A stretch of DNA of 64,000 nucleotides from Pontibacter anaerobius (GTDB taxonomy: Bacteria > Bacteroidota > Bacteroidia > Cytophagales > Hymenobacteraceae), in assembly GCF_026241195.1 (NCBI RefSeq), contig NZ_JAPFQO010000001.1:248001-312000 (forward strand). Reading direction: 5' to 3'. A program made the translations under genes and the position numbers. Under the pieces are notes generated by a model. The model was not told the origin of the DNA and did not search any database. It worked only from the letters and a program-made list of their open reading frames with translations. Below are positions 27,915 to 37,034 of the stretch, in pieces. Position 1 is the first letter of the stretch; each line of letters starts with the position of its first letter.

Positions 27915-27943
27915 AGCCCCGCCATTTTGGTGGGGCTTTTTTT
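27915..27943 (+). terminator. Terminator of the TonB receptor gene
   Basis: AGCCCCGCCA and TGGTGGGGCT pair (one G-U) around TTT, followed by a run of T. It lies 33 bases after the stop. Confidence 0.88.
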
Positions 27944-27970
27944 GACCACAGATGAAGGGGATCGGGTTGA

Positions 27971-28040
27971 TGGACAGGATTTTATTTGTTTAGCCTATCC
28001 TGTCCATCCAATAATCCTGAAAATCCTGATCCAATCCTGA
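27971..28040. repeat. AATCCTG-type dispersed repeat with inverted arms
   Basis: TGGACAGGAT (27971-27980) and ATCCTGTCCA (27997-28006) form inverted arms, followed by three AATCCTGA-like units to 28040. Relatives lie at 29344-29385, 29867-29906 and 45875-45914. Confidence 0.6.
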
Positions 28041-28049
28041 TTTAAATTT

Positions 28050-28057
28050 TATATTTG
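28050..28057 (+). promoter_or_regulatory. Probable -7 box of the acyl-CoA dehydrogenase gene
   Basis: TATATTTG matches TAnnTTTG 35 bases upstream of the ATG. No clear -33 TTTG is present; the AATCCTG repeat occupies that place. Confidence 0.45.
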
Positions 28058-28092
28058 CGTATTACCCTTCTCATCAACCTTAAAACAAAACT

Positions 28093-29271
28093 ATGGCTTA
28101 CGAATCTTCAGGTGCGCCTGATTACTTCAATATCGACGACCTGCTCACGGAAGAGCATTTGCTTATCCGCCAGACCATGCGCGACTTCGTGAAGCGCGAG
28201 ATCTCTCCTAAGATTGAGCAGTGGGCGCAGGACGCGCATTTCCCATCAGAGATTGTAAAGAAGTTTGGCGATGTGGGTGCCTTTGGCCCAACCATTCCGA
28301 CAGAGTATGGCGGCGGCGGCCTGGACTACATCAGCTACGGCATCATCATGCAGGAGATTGAGCGCGGCGATTCCGGCATGCGTTCTACTGCCTCTGTGCA
28401 AGGCTCTCTGGTAATGTACCCGATTTACAAGTATGGCTCGGAGGAGCAGCGCAATAAATACCTGCCAAAACTGGCCAGCGGCGAGTGGCTGGGCTGCTTC
28501 GGCCTCACGGAGCCGGACTTCGGCTCTAACCCAGGCGGTATGGTAACCAACATCAAGGACATGGGCGACCACTACCTGCTCAACGGCTCTAAAATGTGGA
28601 TCTCCAACTCTCCGGAGTGTCAGGTGGCTGTTGTATGGGCAAAGAATGAGGAAGGCCGCATTAAAGGCTTGATTGTGGAGCGCGGCATGGAAGGCTTTAC
28701 TACGCCAGAGATCCACAACAAGTGGAGCCTGCGCGCCAGCTGCACCGGCGAGCTGGTTTTCGATAACGTAAAGGTGCCGAAGGAGAACCTGTTGCCAAAC
28801 GTGGATGGTTTGCGCGGTCCGCTGGGTTGCCTCGACTCTGCCCGCTACGGTATTTCGTGGGGTGCCATCGGTGCCGCCATCGATTGCTACGAGTCGGCGC
28901 TGAAGTATAGCAAGGAGCGTATACAGTTCGATAAACCGATCGGCGGTTTCCAGCTGACGCAGAAAAAGCTTGCCGAGATGCTGACAGAAATTACTAAGGC
29001 GCAGCTGATGGTATGGCGCTTAGGCACGCTGATGAACGAAGGCAAAGCCACAACGCAGCAGATATCCATGGCGAAGCGCAACAGCGTAGACATGGCCCTG
29101 CACATTGCCCGCGAGGCGCGCCAGATCCACGGCGGCATGGGTATTACCGGCGAGTACCCCATCATGCGCCACATGATGAACCTTGAGTCGGTTATCACCT
29201 ACGAGGGTACACACGATATTCATCTGCTGATTACGGGCGCGGATATTACAGGTATTCAGGCGTTTAAATAA
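28093..29271 (+). CDS. gcdH: Acyl-CoA dehydrogenase, glutaryl-CoA dehydrogenase-like
   Basis: 392 residues of the acyl-CoA dehydrogenase fold. CFGLTEPDFGSNPGGM is the FAD/substrate signature, KMWISNSPECQVAVVWAK follows, and QIHGGMGITGEYPIMRHMMN with ITYEGTHDIHLLI at the C-terminus contains the catalytic Glu. The sequence context around these motifs is that of glutaryl-CoA dehydrogenases, which oxidise and decarboxylate glutaryl-CoA to crotonyl-CoA in lysine and tryptophan breakdown. The gene stands alone, so the pathway is not confirmed by neighbours. Transcription probably starts from a TAnnTTTG box. Confidence 0.9.
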   Translation: MAYESSGAPDYFNIDDLLTEEHLLIRQTMRDFVKREISPKIEQWAQDAHFPSEIVKKFGDVGAFGPTIPTEYGGGGLDYISYGIIMQEIERGDSGMRSTASVQGSLVMYPIYKYGSEEQRNKYLPKLASGEWLGCFGLTEPDFGSNPGGMVTNIKDMGDHYLLNGSKMWISNSPECQVAVVWAKNEEGRIKGLIVERGMEGFTTPEIHNKWSLRASCTGELVFDNVKVPKENLLPNVDGLRGPLGCLDSARYGISWGAIGAAIDCYESALKYSKERIQFDKPIGGFQLTQKKLAEMLTEITKAQLMVWRLGTLMNEGKATTQQISMAKRNSVDMALHIAREARQIHGGMGITGEYPIMRHMMNLESVITYEGTHDIHLLITGADITGIQAFK

Positions 29272-29343
29272 TCTGGTTATTGGTTGCTCGTTGATCGGGT
29301 GGCGATAAAGTATAGCAAAGGCAGCTGCGTGAGTGGCTGCCTT

Positions 29344-29385
29344 TTTTTGATCAGGATTTACACGATTAGTGGATGAGCAGGATTT
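29344..29385. repeat. AATCCTG-type repeat fragment
   Basis: ATCAGGATTTACACGATTAG and GAGCAGGATTT are the reverse form of the unit at 27971-28040. It opens the 786-base spacer 29272-30057, which holds four repeat blocks, AAGTATA words and no gene. Confidence 0.55.
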
Positions 29386-29489
29386 TGTTTTAATGTTTGA
29401 TTATCTCAGGTTACTTAGGAGTAGCATAATCTTAGAGCAAGTTTCCCTCTTTGGAGTAGGGCCGTTAAGTTCTACGCTTAGTTATACTA

Positions 29490-29595
29490 TGGCGCGAGCG
29501 TCCTCGCTCGTGTCGAAGTATAGTTTGGGCCTCTGGCCCAGTTGAGTCAGAGACTCAACCTTATTTGTTAGTCACGAATCTGGAGATTCGCGCCA
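29490..29595. repeat. Array of four short hairpins bounded by TGGCGCGA/TCGCGCCA
   Basis: The ends TGGCGCGA (29490-29497) and TCGCGCCA (29588-29595) are inverted copies. Inside lie CGAGCG/CGCTCG (29495-29510), TGGGCC-TCT-GGCCCA (29526-29540), GTTGAGTC-AGA-GACTCAAC (29541-29559) and CGAATCT-GG-AGATTCG (29575-29590). Each stem has a different sequence. Related arrays lie at 39744-39812 and 57803-57823. Confidence 0.75.
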
Positions 29596-29670
29596 GAAAG
29601 TGGGGAACTTAACAGCCCTGCCTCTATGGAGGGGCTACGGTTAGGGCACAAAAATAAACCGTTCAACCTA

Positions 29671-29801
29671 CCGCGAGCTTTCAACTCGTGGTTGTCCAGG
29701 GCAGCGAGCTTTCAACTAGTGTTAGCCAAATTACCGCTCAGTTCAGGCCTTCACAAGCTGAAAGCTTGCCTCATAGAAAGCCACAAGTTGAAAACTTGCG
29801 G
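29671..29801. repeat. Cluster of REP-like palindromes with fixed GAA/TTC loop
   Basis: Units are CCGCGAG...CTCGTGG (29671-29691), a partial unit at 29704-29720, CAAGCT-GAA-AGCTTG (29754-29768) and CCACAAGTT-GAA-AACTTGCGG (29781-29801). The stems differ but stay paired. A 70-residue frame across them (29626-29838) is not a gene. Confidence 0.75.
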
Positions 29802-29866
29802 CAGAACGAACTTGTGTCTTAACTGTAGCTTTCGATGAGTAGGGGGAAGTTTACATCTTAGAACAA

Positions 29867-29906
29867 AAATCCTGTATATCCACTAATCCTGCAAATCCTG
29901 ATTCAG
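29867..29906. repeat. AATCCTG-type repeat fragment
   Basis: AATCCTGTATATCCACTAAT followed by CCTGCAAATCCTGATTC, the same family as 27971-28040. Confidence 0.55.
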
Positions 29907-30057
29907 ATTATTGCTAATTATATTAGATTTATCTGTATAAACTATAAAATAATTAGCAAAATTGCGTAAATTCGTAAGCCGAAATGGAGCGAAAGCACCG
30001 CTGAAACTGTTACCTTTAGGAGCAGCGAAAGCTCAATTTTTGTAGAAGATTATACTT

Positions 30058-31101
30058 ATGAGAGAAGATTATCTCACCGGCGAAAACGACTACATGACGC
30101 CGGCCGAAAAGGACATAGACAAGGCCCTCCGCCCGCTTAGTTTCCGCGACTTTACCGGTCAGGACAAGGTGGTGGAGAACCTGAAGATATTTGTGCAGGC
30201 GGCCAAGCGCCGCGGCGAGGCCCTGGACCACGTACTGCTGCACGGCCCTCCAGGCTTGGGTAAGACCACACTCTCGCACATTATTGCCTCCGAGCTGGAT
30301 GCAGGTATAAAAATGACTTCCGGCCCGGTGCTAGACAAGCCAAGCGACCTCGCAGGCCTGCTGACAAACCTGGAGGCCAACGATGTGCTGTTTATCGACG
30401 AGATTCACCGCCTGAACCCGATTGTGGAAGAGTACCTGTACTCGGCCATGGAAGACTACAAGATCGACATTATGCTTGACTCTGGTCCGAATGCCCGCTC
30501 GGTGCAAATCAGCCTGAACCCGTTTACGTTGATCGGGGCCACCACGCGCTCCGGTTTACTCACGGCGCCGTTGCGTGCCCGTTTCAGCATTAACTCGCGC
30601 CTGGAGTACTACGATGCCGAGTTACTGCGATCTATCGTAAAGCGCTCTTCCTTTTTGCTTGGAGCGCCGATACATGAGGATGCGGCCTTTGAGATTGCCC
30701 GCCGCAGCCGCGGCACGCCGCGTATCGCCAACAACCTGCTGCGCCGCACCCGCGACTTCGCACAGGTAAAAGGCGACGGCACTATTACAGTGGACATAGC
30801 TAAATTCGCCCTGAACGCCCTGGACGTAGACCACAACGGCCTCGATGATATGGACAACAGAATCCTGAACACCATTATCGACAAGTTTAAAGGCGGCCCG
30901 GTAGGAATTACCACCATCGCCACGGCTTGTGGTGAGGAGTCAGAAACGATCGAGGAAGTATATGAGCCATTCCTGATCCAGGAGGGCTACATAAAGCGCA
31001 CCGCCCGCGGCCGTGAGGCTACCGAGATGGCTTACCGCCACCTGGGCAAGATTCCGCCGCAGGAGATTGCATCTGGCGGCTTATTTAACCAGCCGGAATA
31101 A
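30058..31101 (+). CDS. ruvB: Holliday junction branch-migration ATPase RuvB
   Basis: 347 residues. It opens with the RuvB N-terminus ([21 protein letters not shown]); Walker [11 protein letters not shown] is near residues 63-72, Walker [11 protein letters not shown] near 110-119, [16 protein letters not shown] (sensor 1 and arginine finger region) near 160-176, and the C-terminal winged helix includes [16 protein letters not shown]. With RuvA and RuvC it drives and resolves Holliday junctions. It stands alone with its own terminator; ruvA/ruvC are not nearby, as is common in Bacteroidota. Confidence 0.98.
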   Translation: MREDYLTGENDYMTPAEKDIDKALRPLSFRDFTGQDKVVENLKIFVQAAKRRGEALDHVLLHGPPGLGKTTLSHIIASELDAGIKMTSGPVLDKPSDLAGLLTNLEANDVLFIDEIHRLNPIVEEYLYSAMEDYKIDIMLDSGPNARSVQISLNPFTLIGATTRSGLLTAPLRARFSINSRLEYYDAELLRSIVKRSSFLLGAPIHEDAAFEIARRSRGTPRIANNLLRRTRDFAQVKGDGTITVDIAKFALNALDVDHNGLDDMDNRILNTIIDKFKGGPVGITTIATACGEESETIEEVYEPFLIQEGYIKRTARGREATEMAYRHLGKIPPQEIASGGLFNQPE

Positions 31102-31123
31102 ATAAGCTGTTTGTGATATAGTT

Positions 31124-31153
31124 AAAAAGGCAGATCGAAAGGTCTGCCTTTTT
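31124..31153 (+). terminator. Terminator of ruvB
   Basis: AAAAGGCAGA and TCTGCCTTTT pair around TCGAAAGG, ending in a T run, 24 bases after the stop. Confidence 0.88.
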
Positions 31154-31232
31154 CTTTTACCCCTCTACAGCCCTTACCGTTTGGGCACATTTTGTTCCTG
31201 CCGCAGGATTGCATCTTGTGGCTTTTAATGAG

Positions 31233-31323
31233 GCAAGCTTTCAGCTTGCGAAAGTATAAACTGGGCAGCCAACGCAAGCTGAAAGCTTGCCGTCTTGAGA
31301 ATCCACGAGTTGAAAACTCGCGG
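31233..31323. repeat. Second cluster of GAA/TTC-loop palindromes
   Basis: GCAAGCT-TTC-AGCTTGC (31233-31249), GCAAGCT-GAA-AGCTTGC (31274-31290) and CCACGAGTT-GAA-AACTCGCGG (31303-31323). Same design as 29671-29801. They fill the spacer between ruvB and queG (31102-31483). Confidence 0.75.
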
Positions 31324-31440
31324 TAGGTTGTGATGTGGACAGGGATGTCCGAAACAGCTGCAGTGGAGCCTGTGCAGCTACTGCACGATCATACAAATCA
31401 TTAAAATCCCCATTAATCACCGGTTGGATTTATTTTGCCT

Positions 31441-31448
31441 TACTTTTG
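31441..31448 (+). promoter_or_regulatory. Probable -7 box of queG
   Basis: TACTTTTG fits TAnnTTTG, with TTGG at 31424-31427 as a short-spaced -33 candidate. It lies 36 bases upstream of the TTG chosen as the queG start and rules out the longer frame that begins at 31424. Confidence 0.5.
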
Positions 31449-31483
31449 TTCTGCAAAGTATAAACAGCGGCACCAAGTATAAA

Positions 31484-32431
31484 TTGAGCAAAGAGAAGTA
31501 TACATACCTTATAAAGCAGAAGGCGCAGGAGCTGGGCTTCATGTTCTGCGGCATCTCCAAGGCGGATTTTCTGGAGGAGGAGGCGCCGCGGCTGGAGAAC
31601 TGGCTGAACCAGCACATGCATGGGCAGATGCATTACATGGAGAACCACTTCGACAAGCGCCTGGACCCGCGTTTGCTGGTGGATGGGGCCAAGTCGGTCG
31701 TGTCGCTGCTGCTCAATTATTACCCCGCCAAAGAAGACCAGCAGCAAGAGGAGGAGGATACCTACAAGATATCGAAGTACGCCTATGGCACCGATTACCA
31801 CTTCGTGATCAAGGACAAGCTCAAGACCTTGCTGGCTTACATCAATGAGGAGATAGGGGAGGTGGGCGGCCGCTGCTTCGTAGACTCTGCCCCGGTGCTG
31901 GATAAGGCCTGGGCGAAAAAAAGCGGTTTGGGCTGGGTAGGCAAGAACTCCAACCTCATCACGCCACAGGTGGGTAGCTTTTACTTTATCGCCGAGCTGA
32001 TCATCGATTTAGAATTAGCGTATGATGGGCCGATAAAAGATTATTGTGGCTCCTGCACCAAGTGCTTGGATGCCTGCCCGACAAATGCCATTGTGGAGCC
32101 GTACGTTGTGGACGGCAGCAAGTGTATCTCCTACTTCACGATAGAGCTGAAGGACCAGCTGCCGCAGGAGATGAACGGGAAGTTCGGGAACTGGGTGTTC
32201 GGCTGCGACATTTGCCAGGATGTGTGCCCGTGGAACCGCTTCAGCAAACCGCACAGCGAACCTGCCTTTGCGCCGCACCCGCACCTGAAGGATTTAAAAA
32301 CCAGCGATTGGCGGGAGTTGACACACGAGGTCTTCGCGCAGCTGTTTAAAAAATCAGCTGTGAAGCGCACCGGCTACAACGGCCTGATGCGCAACATCCG
32401 CTTTGTGCAGGGCAACCCGGAAGAGAAATAA
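31484..32431 (+). CDS. queG: Epoxyqueuosine reductase
   Basis: 315 residues from TTG 31484 ([18 protein letters not shown]); the frame is open to TTG 31424 but that overlaps the promoter, and there is no ATG. The N-terminal cobalamin-binding part begins [24 protein letters not shown]. Two [4Fe-4S] motifs follow: [16 protein letters not shown] near residues 187-202 and [11 protein letters not shown] near 243-253. It performs the last step of queuosine biosynthesis in tRNA (epoxyqueuosine to queuosine) and needs B12. Members may carry HEAT-like repeats at the C-terminus, which are absent here. Confidence 0.95.
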   Translation: MSKEKYTYLIKQKAQELGFMFCGISKADFLEEEAPRLENWLNQHMHGQMHYMENHFDKRLDPRLLVDGAKSVVSLLLNYYPAKEDQQQEEEDTYKISKYAYGTDYHFVIKDKLKTLLAYINEEIGEVGGRCFVDSAPVLDKAWAKKSGLGWVGKNSNLITPQVGSFYFIAELIIDLELAYDGPIKDYCGSCTKCLDACPTNAIVEPYVVDGSKCISYFTIELKDQLPQEMNGKFGNWVFGCDICQDVCPWNRFSKPHSEPAFAPHPHLKDLKTSDWRELTHEVFAQLFKKSAVKRTGYNGLMRNIRFVQGNPEEK

Positions 32432-32433
32432 TT

Positions 32434-32652
32434 TTAGACCTGGTGCTTCAGGAAAACACGGTTAAGGATGATCAGGTACATACCTGAGAACTGGTCGTAG
32501 CACCATTGCTTTAGTTGCTCAATTTCCTCCTTCACGAGTACTTTAAAAGCCTTGCGCAGCTCCTTTTCAAACAACATCTTATCGAAGCTGACCTTCACTA
32601 AGATTGTTTTAACGTATTCCAGCATTTTTGGTAAATAGTAAGCCATTTTCAT
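32434..32652 (-). CDS. Small conserved hypothetical protein
   Basis: 72 residues: MLEYVKTILVKVSFDKMLFE, then LRKAFKVLVKEEIEQLKQWCYDQF. This arrangement (two amphipathic helices, a VSFD core and a WC near the end) is known to me from small uncharacterised Cytophagales proteins. No signal peptide or membrane helix. The start may also be one of the ATGs at 32646 or 32625. It converges on queG with two bases between the stops. Function unknown. Confidence 0.65.
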   Translation of the reverse strand: MKMAYYLPKMLEYVKTILVKVSFDKMLFEKELRKAFKVLVKEEIEQLKQWCYDQFSGMYLIILNRVFLKHQV

Positions 32653-32996
32653 AGTATGGTTATACTTACGACAGGTTAAAAAATTGGTGCCGCTGTCACG
32701 TTATATTTATATTTAACATAAATAAAAGCTTGAAAATTATTGTTAAAGTATAACGCTGCTTCGGCCTCCTCCGGCATTAGGTGTAAGAGAGAAGGCCAGG
32801 GTGTATACTTTTGCTACCAGCTGTAGCGTTAAGTAAGATGGTGTAGTGCCTAAGTCAGAAAAATGCCTTTCCGGTAAGCTCAGGCTGGTTTTGCGGCCTT
32901 GCCATCCTTTAGAATAACAACGTGCTTCCAACCGAAAAAGTATTAAATTTGTCTTTATCACCTCAGGACAATAGCCGTGATAGAGCGGCCTGAACC
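32653..32996. other. Spacer of 344 bases upstream of batD
   Basis: The spacer holds two AAGTATA/TATACTT words (around 32746 and 32801) and a possible -7 box TAAATTTG at 32944-32951 for the batD gene, 46 bases upstream of its ATG. I see no ORF, repeat of the other families or RNA motif. Confidence 0.5.
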
Positions 32997-34439
32997 ATGC
33001 GAGCTTTAGCCATAACCTTTATACTTTGCTTAGCGACTCTACTGCCTGTCCGGGCACAGCAGATTGCTATTGAGTTGGGTAAGAGCCCGCTGCCGCTTAA
33101 CCAGTACTATACCATCTCTGTCCGGCTACAGAACCAGCAGCTGCAGGAGTATACTTCTTTCCCGGATATTGAGGGCTTCAAAAAAAGTAACAAATACTCC
33201 TCCACCAAAACGATCATCACCGGCGGTAACACCACCACTATCCTCACCATCACCCAGAACTATGCAGCCCTCAACGAAGGCATTTATACTTTAAAGCCTT
33301 TCACGATGAAGGTGAACGGGCAAACGCTGCAGTCGGAGGGGATGGCGATAAATGTGACGGAAATGCAGACCGATGTGCCGCAGGATGCCAACCTGCCCCC
33401 AGATTTGATTGTGCCGGAGGAAGAACAGGCGCAGCCGGACCAAGAGGCAGAGTTTGTGGATAGGGAAGATAACGCCTTCCTGACGCTGTACACCGATAAG
33501 GACGAGGTTTTTGTGGGGGAGGGCGTGAATGTGGCCTTATACTTTTACCTGGCCGAGCAGGACCAGCGCCTGCTGGATTTCTACGATTTCGCCAACCAGA
33601 TAAATGATATTCTGAGACAGCTGAAGCAGTCGCATGTGTGGGAGGAGAGCTTCGACTTTACAGAGATAACACCCGAAAACGTGACGGTGCAGGGCGAGCC
33701 ATACCTTCGCTTTAAGCTGTACGAGGCCATGTTGTACCCCATCACGGCCAAACCTTTGGTATTCCCGCAGCTACAGCTCCGGATGATAAAGTATAAAGTG
33801 GCCAAAAATCCCACACTGCTCACCGATGACCGGCAGGAAGGCTACAAAACCTTTTTCTCCAGGCCACGCGAGGTGCTGGTAAAAGAGCTGCCGCCACACC
33901 CGCTGCGCGATATGGTGCCCGTGGGTGATTACCGCCTGCAGGAGCGGCTGTCGCAGGAGGAGGTGCCCGTAAATAAGACGTTCAATTACGTGTTTCAGGT
34001 GGAGGGAACAGGAAACCTGGCAGCCATTATGCCACCATCGCCGGTGGTGCCCCCAGGCCTGGACTTTTACCCGCCCGATGTGCAGCAGGACGTTACAAGG
34101 CGTTCGGGCACGGTACTGGGCTCCAAAAGCTTCTCTTATACTGTACTTGCCCGCGAGGCAGGGGTATACGATGTGGGTCGGATGGTAAAGTGGGTTTTCT
34201 TCAATCCCACCACGGCAACGTATGATACGCTTCGCCCCACGCTGCAGGTACACGTAACCGGCGCACCCGACAGCGATGCACTGGTTATGTCGCGCGATCT
34301 GGGCTCGTTCTATAACATCATTAAAAACGAAGACAACACGCTGGTTAGTCTGCACCTGCTTAACCAGGTAAAGCGCTACACAAACATCATTCTGTTGGTG
34401 CTGCTGGCCCTGTCGGCGTTTGTCTTTTTAAAGCGATAA
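32997..34439 (+). CDS. batD: BatD-like membrane protein
   Basis: 480 residues. The signal peptide [20 protein letters not shown] leads to repeated beta-rich domains typical of BatD ([58 protein letters not shown]), and one C-terminal helix ([16 protein letters not shown]) anchors it in the inner membrane. BatD works with MoxR and von Willebrand-domain proteins (BatA/BatB) in a poorly understood oxidative-stress or envelope complex. Here it is not with those partners but directly upstream of aroC, two bases apart. A MoxR gene lies at 12002. Confidence 0.85.
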   Translation: MRALAITFILCLATLLPVRAQQIAIELGKSPLPLNQYYTISVRLQNQQLQEYTSFPDIEGFKKSNKYSSTKTIITGGNTTTILTITQNYAALNEGIYTLKPFTMKVNGQTLQSEGMAINVTEMQTDVPQDANLPPDLIVPEEEQAQPDQEAEFVDREDNAFLTLYTDKDEVFVGEGVNVALYFYLAEQDQRLLDFYDFANQINDILRQLKQSHVWEESFDFTEITPENVTVQGEPYLRFKLYEAMLYPITAKPLVFPQLQLRMIKYKVAKNPTLLTDDRQEGYKTFFSRPREVLVKELPPHPLRDMVPVGDYRLQERLSQEEVPVNKTFNYVFQVEGTGNLAAIMPPSPVVPPGLDFYPPDVQQDVTRRSGTVLGSKSFSYTVLAREAGVYDVGRMVKWVFFNPTTATYDTLRPTLQVHVTGAPDSDALVMSRDLGSFYNIIKNEDNTLVSLHLLNQVKRYTNIILLVLLALSAFVFLKR

Positions 34440-34441
34440 CT

Positions 34442-35521
34442 ATGAGCAATTCTTACGGAAAGCTTTTTCGGATAACAACCTTTGGCGAGTCGCACGGAGC
34501 GGCCGTGGGTGTGATAGTGGACGGTTGCCCGGCTGGGCTTGATATTACGTCGGAGGAGATACAGCACGCCTTGGACCGCCGCCGCCCCGGCCAGTCCGAC
34601 ATTACCACGCCCCGCAAGGAGGAAGACAAGGTAACCATACTTTCGGGTGTATTTGAGGGCAAAACAACCGGCACGCCCATTGCCATGGTGGTGAACAACA
34701 AAGACCAGCACAGCCACGACTACAGCCACATAGCCCAGGCTTTCCGCCCCTCCCACGCCGATTATACTTACACTGCCAAGTATGGCACCCGCGATTACCG
34801 TGGCGGAGGCCGCAGCTCTGCCCGCGAGACTGTGGCACGTGTAGCCGCCGGTGCGCTGGCTGCTAAGCTGCTGCAGCATTACGGCATAACGGTGCAAGGA
34901 TACGTGTCGCAGGTTGGAAGTATAAAGCTGCGCAAGCCCTACCAGAAACTCGACTTGAGTCAGGTAGACTCGAACAAAGTACGCTGCCCGGATGGCAAAA
35001 CGGCTGCCCGCATGATTGGCCTGGTAGAGCAGGCACGCGACAGCCTAGATACCATTGGCGGCGTGGTGAGCTGTGTGGTAAAGGGTGTGCCTGCCGGCCT
35101 GGGAGAGCCTGTTTTTGATAAGCTGCACGCCGAGCTGGGCAAGGCCATGCTAAGTATAAATGCGGTGAAAGGCTTTGAGTACGGCAGCGGCTTTGAAGGC
35201 GTGAAGATGCGCGGCTCCGAGCACAACGATCAGTTTTATACCGATGAAGAGGGCAACATCCGTACCCGCACCAACAACTCCGGCGGCATACAGGGCGGCA
35301 TCAGCAACGGGCAGGACATCTACTTTAACGTGGCCTTTAAACCAGTGGCTACCATCCTGCAGCCGCAAACAACTATAAACGATGCCGGCGAGGAGATTAC
35401 CCTTCAGGGCAAAGGCCGCCACGACCCCTGCGTGCTGCCCCGCGCCGTGCCTATCGTGGATGCCATGGCCGCGCTGGTGATTGCCGATTTCCTGCTGCGC
35501 CAGAAGGTAAACAAAGTATAA
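34442..35521 (+). CDS. aroC: Chorismate synthase
   Basis: 359 residues. It starts [20 protein letters not shown], the FMN/substrate-binding signature with the first active-site His, followed by [18 protein letters not shown] and [21 protein letters not shown], and later [13 protein letters not shown] and [15 protein letters not shown]. It converts EPSP to chorismate with reduced FMN, the last step of the shikimate pathway. It is translated two bases after batD, so the two share an mRNA. The stop TAA is itself part of an AAAGTATAA word. Confidence 0.98.
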   Translation: MSNSYGKLFRITTFGESHGAAVGVIVDGCPAGLDITSEEIQHALDRRRPGQSDITTPRKEEDKVTILSGVFEGKTTGTPIAMVVNNKDQHSHDYSHIAQAFRPSHADYTYTAKYGTRDYRGGGRSSARETVARVAAGALAAKLLQHYGITVQGYVSQVGSIKLRKPYQKLDLSQVDSNKVRCPDGKTAARMIGLVEQARDSLDTIGGVVSCVVKGVPAGLGEPVFDKLHAELGKAMLSINAVKGFEYGSGFEGVKMRGSEHNDQFYTDEEGNIRTRTNNSGGIQGGISNGQDIYFNVAFKPVATILQPQTTINDAGEEITLQGKGRHDPCVLPRAVPIVDAMAALVIADFLLRQKVNKV

Positions 35522-35523
35522 AC

Positions 35524-36204
35524 TCAGTCTTTAGACTTATTTTCCTGATCTTTAACAAGGCCTCGCGCGCGTTTTATACTTGCACGGGAGGCCTTTTTCT
35601 TTTTGCCCCCGATCGAAATACCGAGCAGGTTAACATCGCTGGGCACCATGTAGCGGCGTTGCTGTTGGCGCATTGTCTGCTGCAAGCCATACGCTGCATT
35701 GGTTTCCGCATCCATGGCCCGCATTTTCGTTAGGTCTTTTTCCTCCAATGGCCCAAGGTCCACCTCTGGCTTCTGCACCTTGGGCAGGTTCAGGTTAGAT
35801 ACAGCCTCACGCAGGTCGCGCTCCGTGGCCCAGGGCATCACATCCACGGTGGGCAGCTCGGTGGGGCTCTCCAGAAGCTGTAGCATGGTGGAGTAGCTGT
35901 GGCCAACAAATGTTTCAGGGATGATAAGGTACTGCCTCTGATACCCTAATGCGCTTACCACTACACTGTCGCCGGGCAGCACCGGCAGCGAGAAGAAGCC
36001 TTTGGGGTTTGTGTAAGTGCCCCGGTTAGTATGCGGCACAAACACCGCCGCGCCGGCCATGCCCGTTGCGCTGTCGCCTGTTACCACCAATCCGGACAGC
36101 TGCACCACATGCTCCTGCGCCACCGCCTCCTCCGAGAAGGGAAAGAGAGCCAGGGTAAGTATAAAACAAAAGCATCCAAACAGGTGGGAGAGTTTACTTT
36201 TCAT
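35524..36204 (-). CDS. Exported protein with carboxypeptidase-regulatory-like domain
   Basis: 226 residues. The signal peptide ends in EEAVAQ. A CarboxypepD_reg-like domain (residues 33-110) contains VQLSGLVVTGDSATGMAGAAVFVPHTNRG and SLPVLPGDSVVVSALGYQ. The C-terminal part is charged and ends with a basic segment (GGKKKKASRASIKRARG). The domain is a small beta sandwich often found at the N-terminus of TonB receptors; here it stands alone on a helical tail. Function unknown. It converges on aroC with two bases between the stops. Confidence 0.8.
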   Translation of the reverse strand: MKSKLSHLFGCFCFILTLALFPFSEEAVAQEHVVQLSGLVVTGDSATGMAGAAVFVPHTNRGTYTNPKGFFSLPVLPGDSVVVSALGYQRQYLIIPETFVGHSYSTMLQLLESPTELPTVDVMPWATERDLREAVSNLNLPKVQKPEVDLGPLEEKDLTKMRAMDAETNAAYGLQQTMRQQQRRYMVPSDVNLLGISIGGKKKKASRASIKRARGLVKDQENKSKD

Positions 36205-36357
36205 AGCTTAGGGTAAGTGGTTGTGCTCGGTAATCAGGAAGATGCAGCAACACTCAAATATGCTAACATCTTTATACTTCTATATGATAACGGGATTATA
36301 CTTTTTTATTGCCTAAGCTGCTATGGCTGTGTTAAAAAGTATGAAGATAATTGGAGT

Positions 36358-37034
36358 TTAACCGAGAGCATTTGCCGGGATGTACCCCCATTGGGCCAAC
36401 TCCCCGATGTGGCGGATGCGTCTGCAGCAACCATCTGCTAAAAGTATAAGGCTGCTGCTAATCCGCAGAACAGAATGGTAGTCGTGGTCGGTTATGATGA
36501 AGCCCTTGGTGCTACGGTGAACTTGCAGGAGTTCTTCGATACGCTCCACGTAAAGTGGCTCAATGCCAGAGAAAGGCTCATCCAGCAGGAGAAACTTCAC
36601 GTCCAGGTGCAGCAGCAGCAGTAGTTCAAAGTAGCGCAACTCCCCCTTCGAAAGCTCATCAGCACACTTTGTAAGGTGTTGCCCTACCCGCTCATCCTGC
36701 TTCAGAGCCTCCTGTTTTTCAGCATCAGGCAAGTATAAATCCATAAGCCTCGTTAGCCGGATGTTTTAGGTAGGAAGTCGTGCTGTGGCAGGTAGGCCAG
36801 CAGGTTTCTGTGCAGGTAGGGTGTTTCGTACATCTGGCCGTTTACCCGGATGTGCTTGTTGGCAGTGGCTATGGTTCCGAAGATGATCTTGAGCAGAGTG
36901 GTTTTGCCGCAGCCGTTTCTGCCTAGTAGCCCTACAATCTCACCGGTTTTGCAGCTCAGGTAAACATCCGTCAGGAGTTGCCTGCCTGCCACACTGTACA
37001 GGATGCTGTCGGCCTCCAGTCTGTTCTCAAGCAT
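36358..37034 (-). pseudogene. ABC transporter ATPase, split by a frameshift at an A4 run
   Basis: One ABC ATPase is spread over two frames. The first (ATG 37034 to a stop at 36753) has Walker A GLLGRNGCGKTTLLK and the Q-loop LPQHDFLPK. The second (to 36358) has the signature ADELSKGELRYFE, Walker B FLLLDEPFSGIEP and switch His in TDHDY. Adding one A to the four at 36764-36767 joins them as KNIRLTRLMDLYLPDAE with no missing residue. So it is a recent indel, a sequencing error, or a -1 ribosomal frameshift site. Its start overlaps the small membrane protein gene by eight bases, which should be the permease partner. Confidence 0.8.

Noticed and set aside
29626-29838. 70-residue frame in the spacer before ruvB
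   Set aside because: It is made of palindromic repeats; the peptide is a by-product of them.
29490-31323. CRISPR-like repeats
   Set aside because: Repeat units differ in stem sequence, spacing is irregular, spacers are not of equal size and no cas gene is near.
31424-31483. Longer N-terminus of QueG starting at TTG 31424
   Set aside because: It would begin inside the predicted promoter, upstream of the -7 box at 31441.
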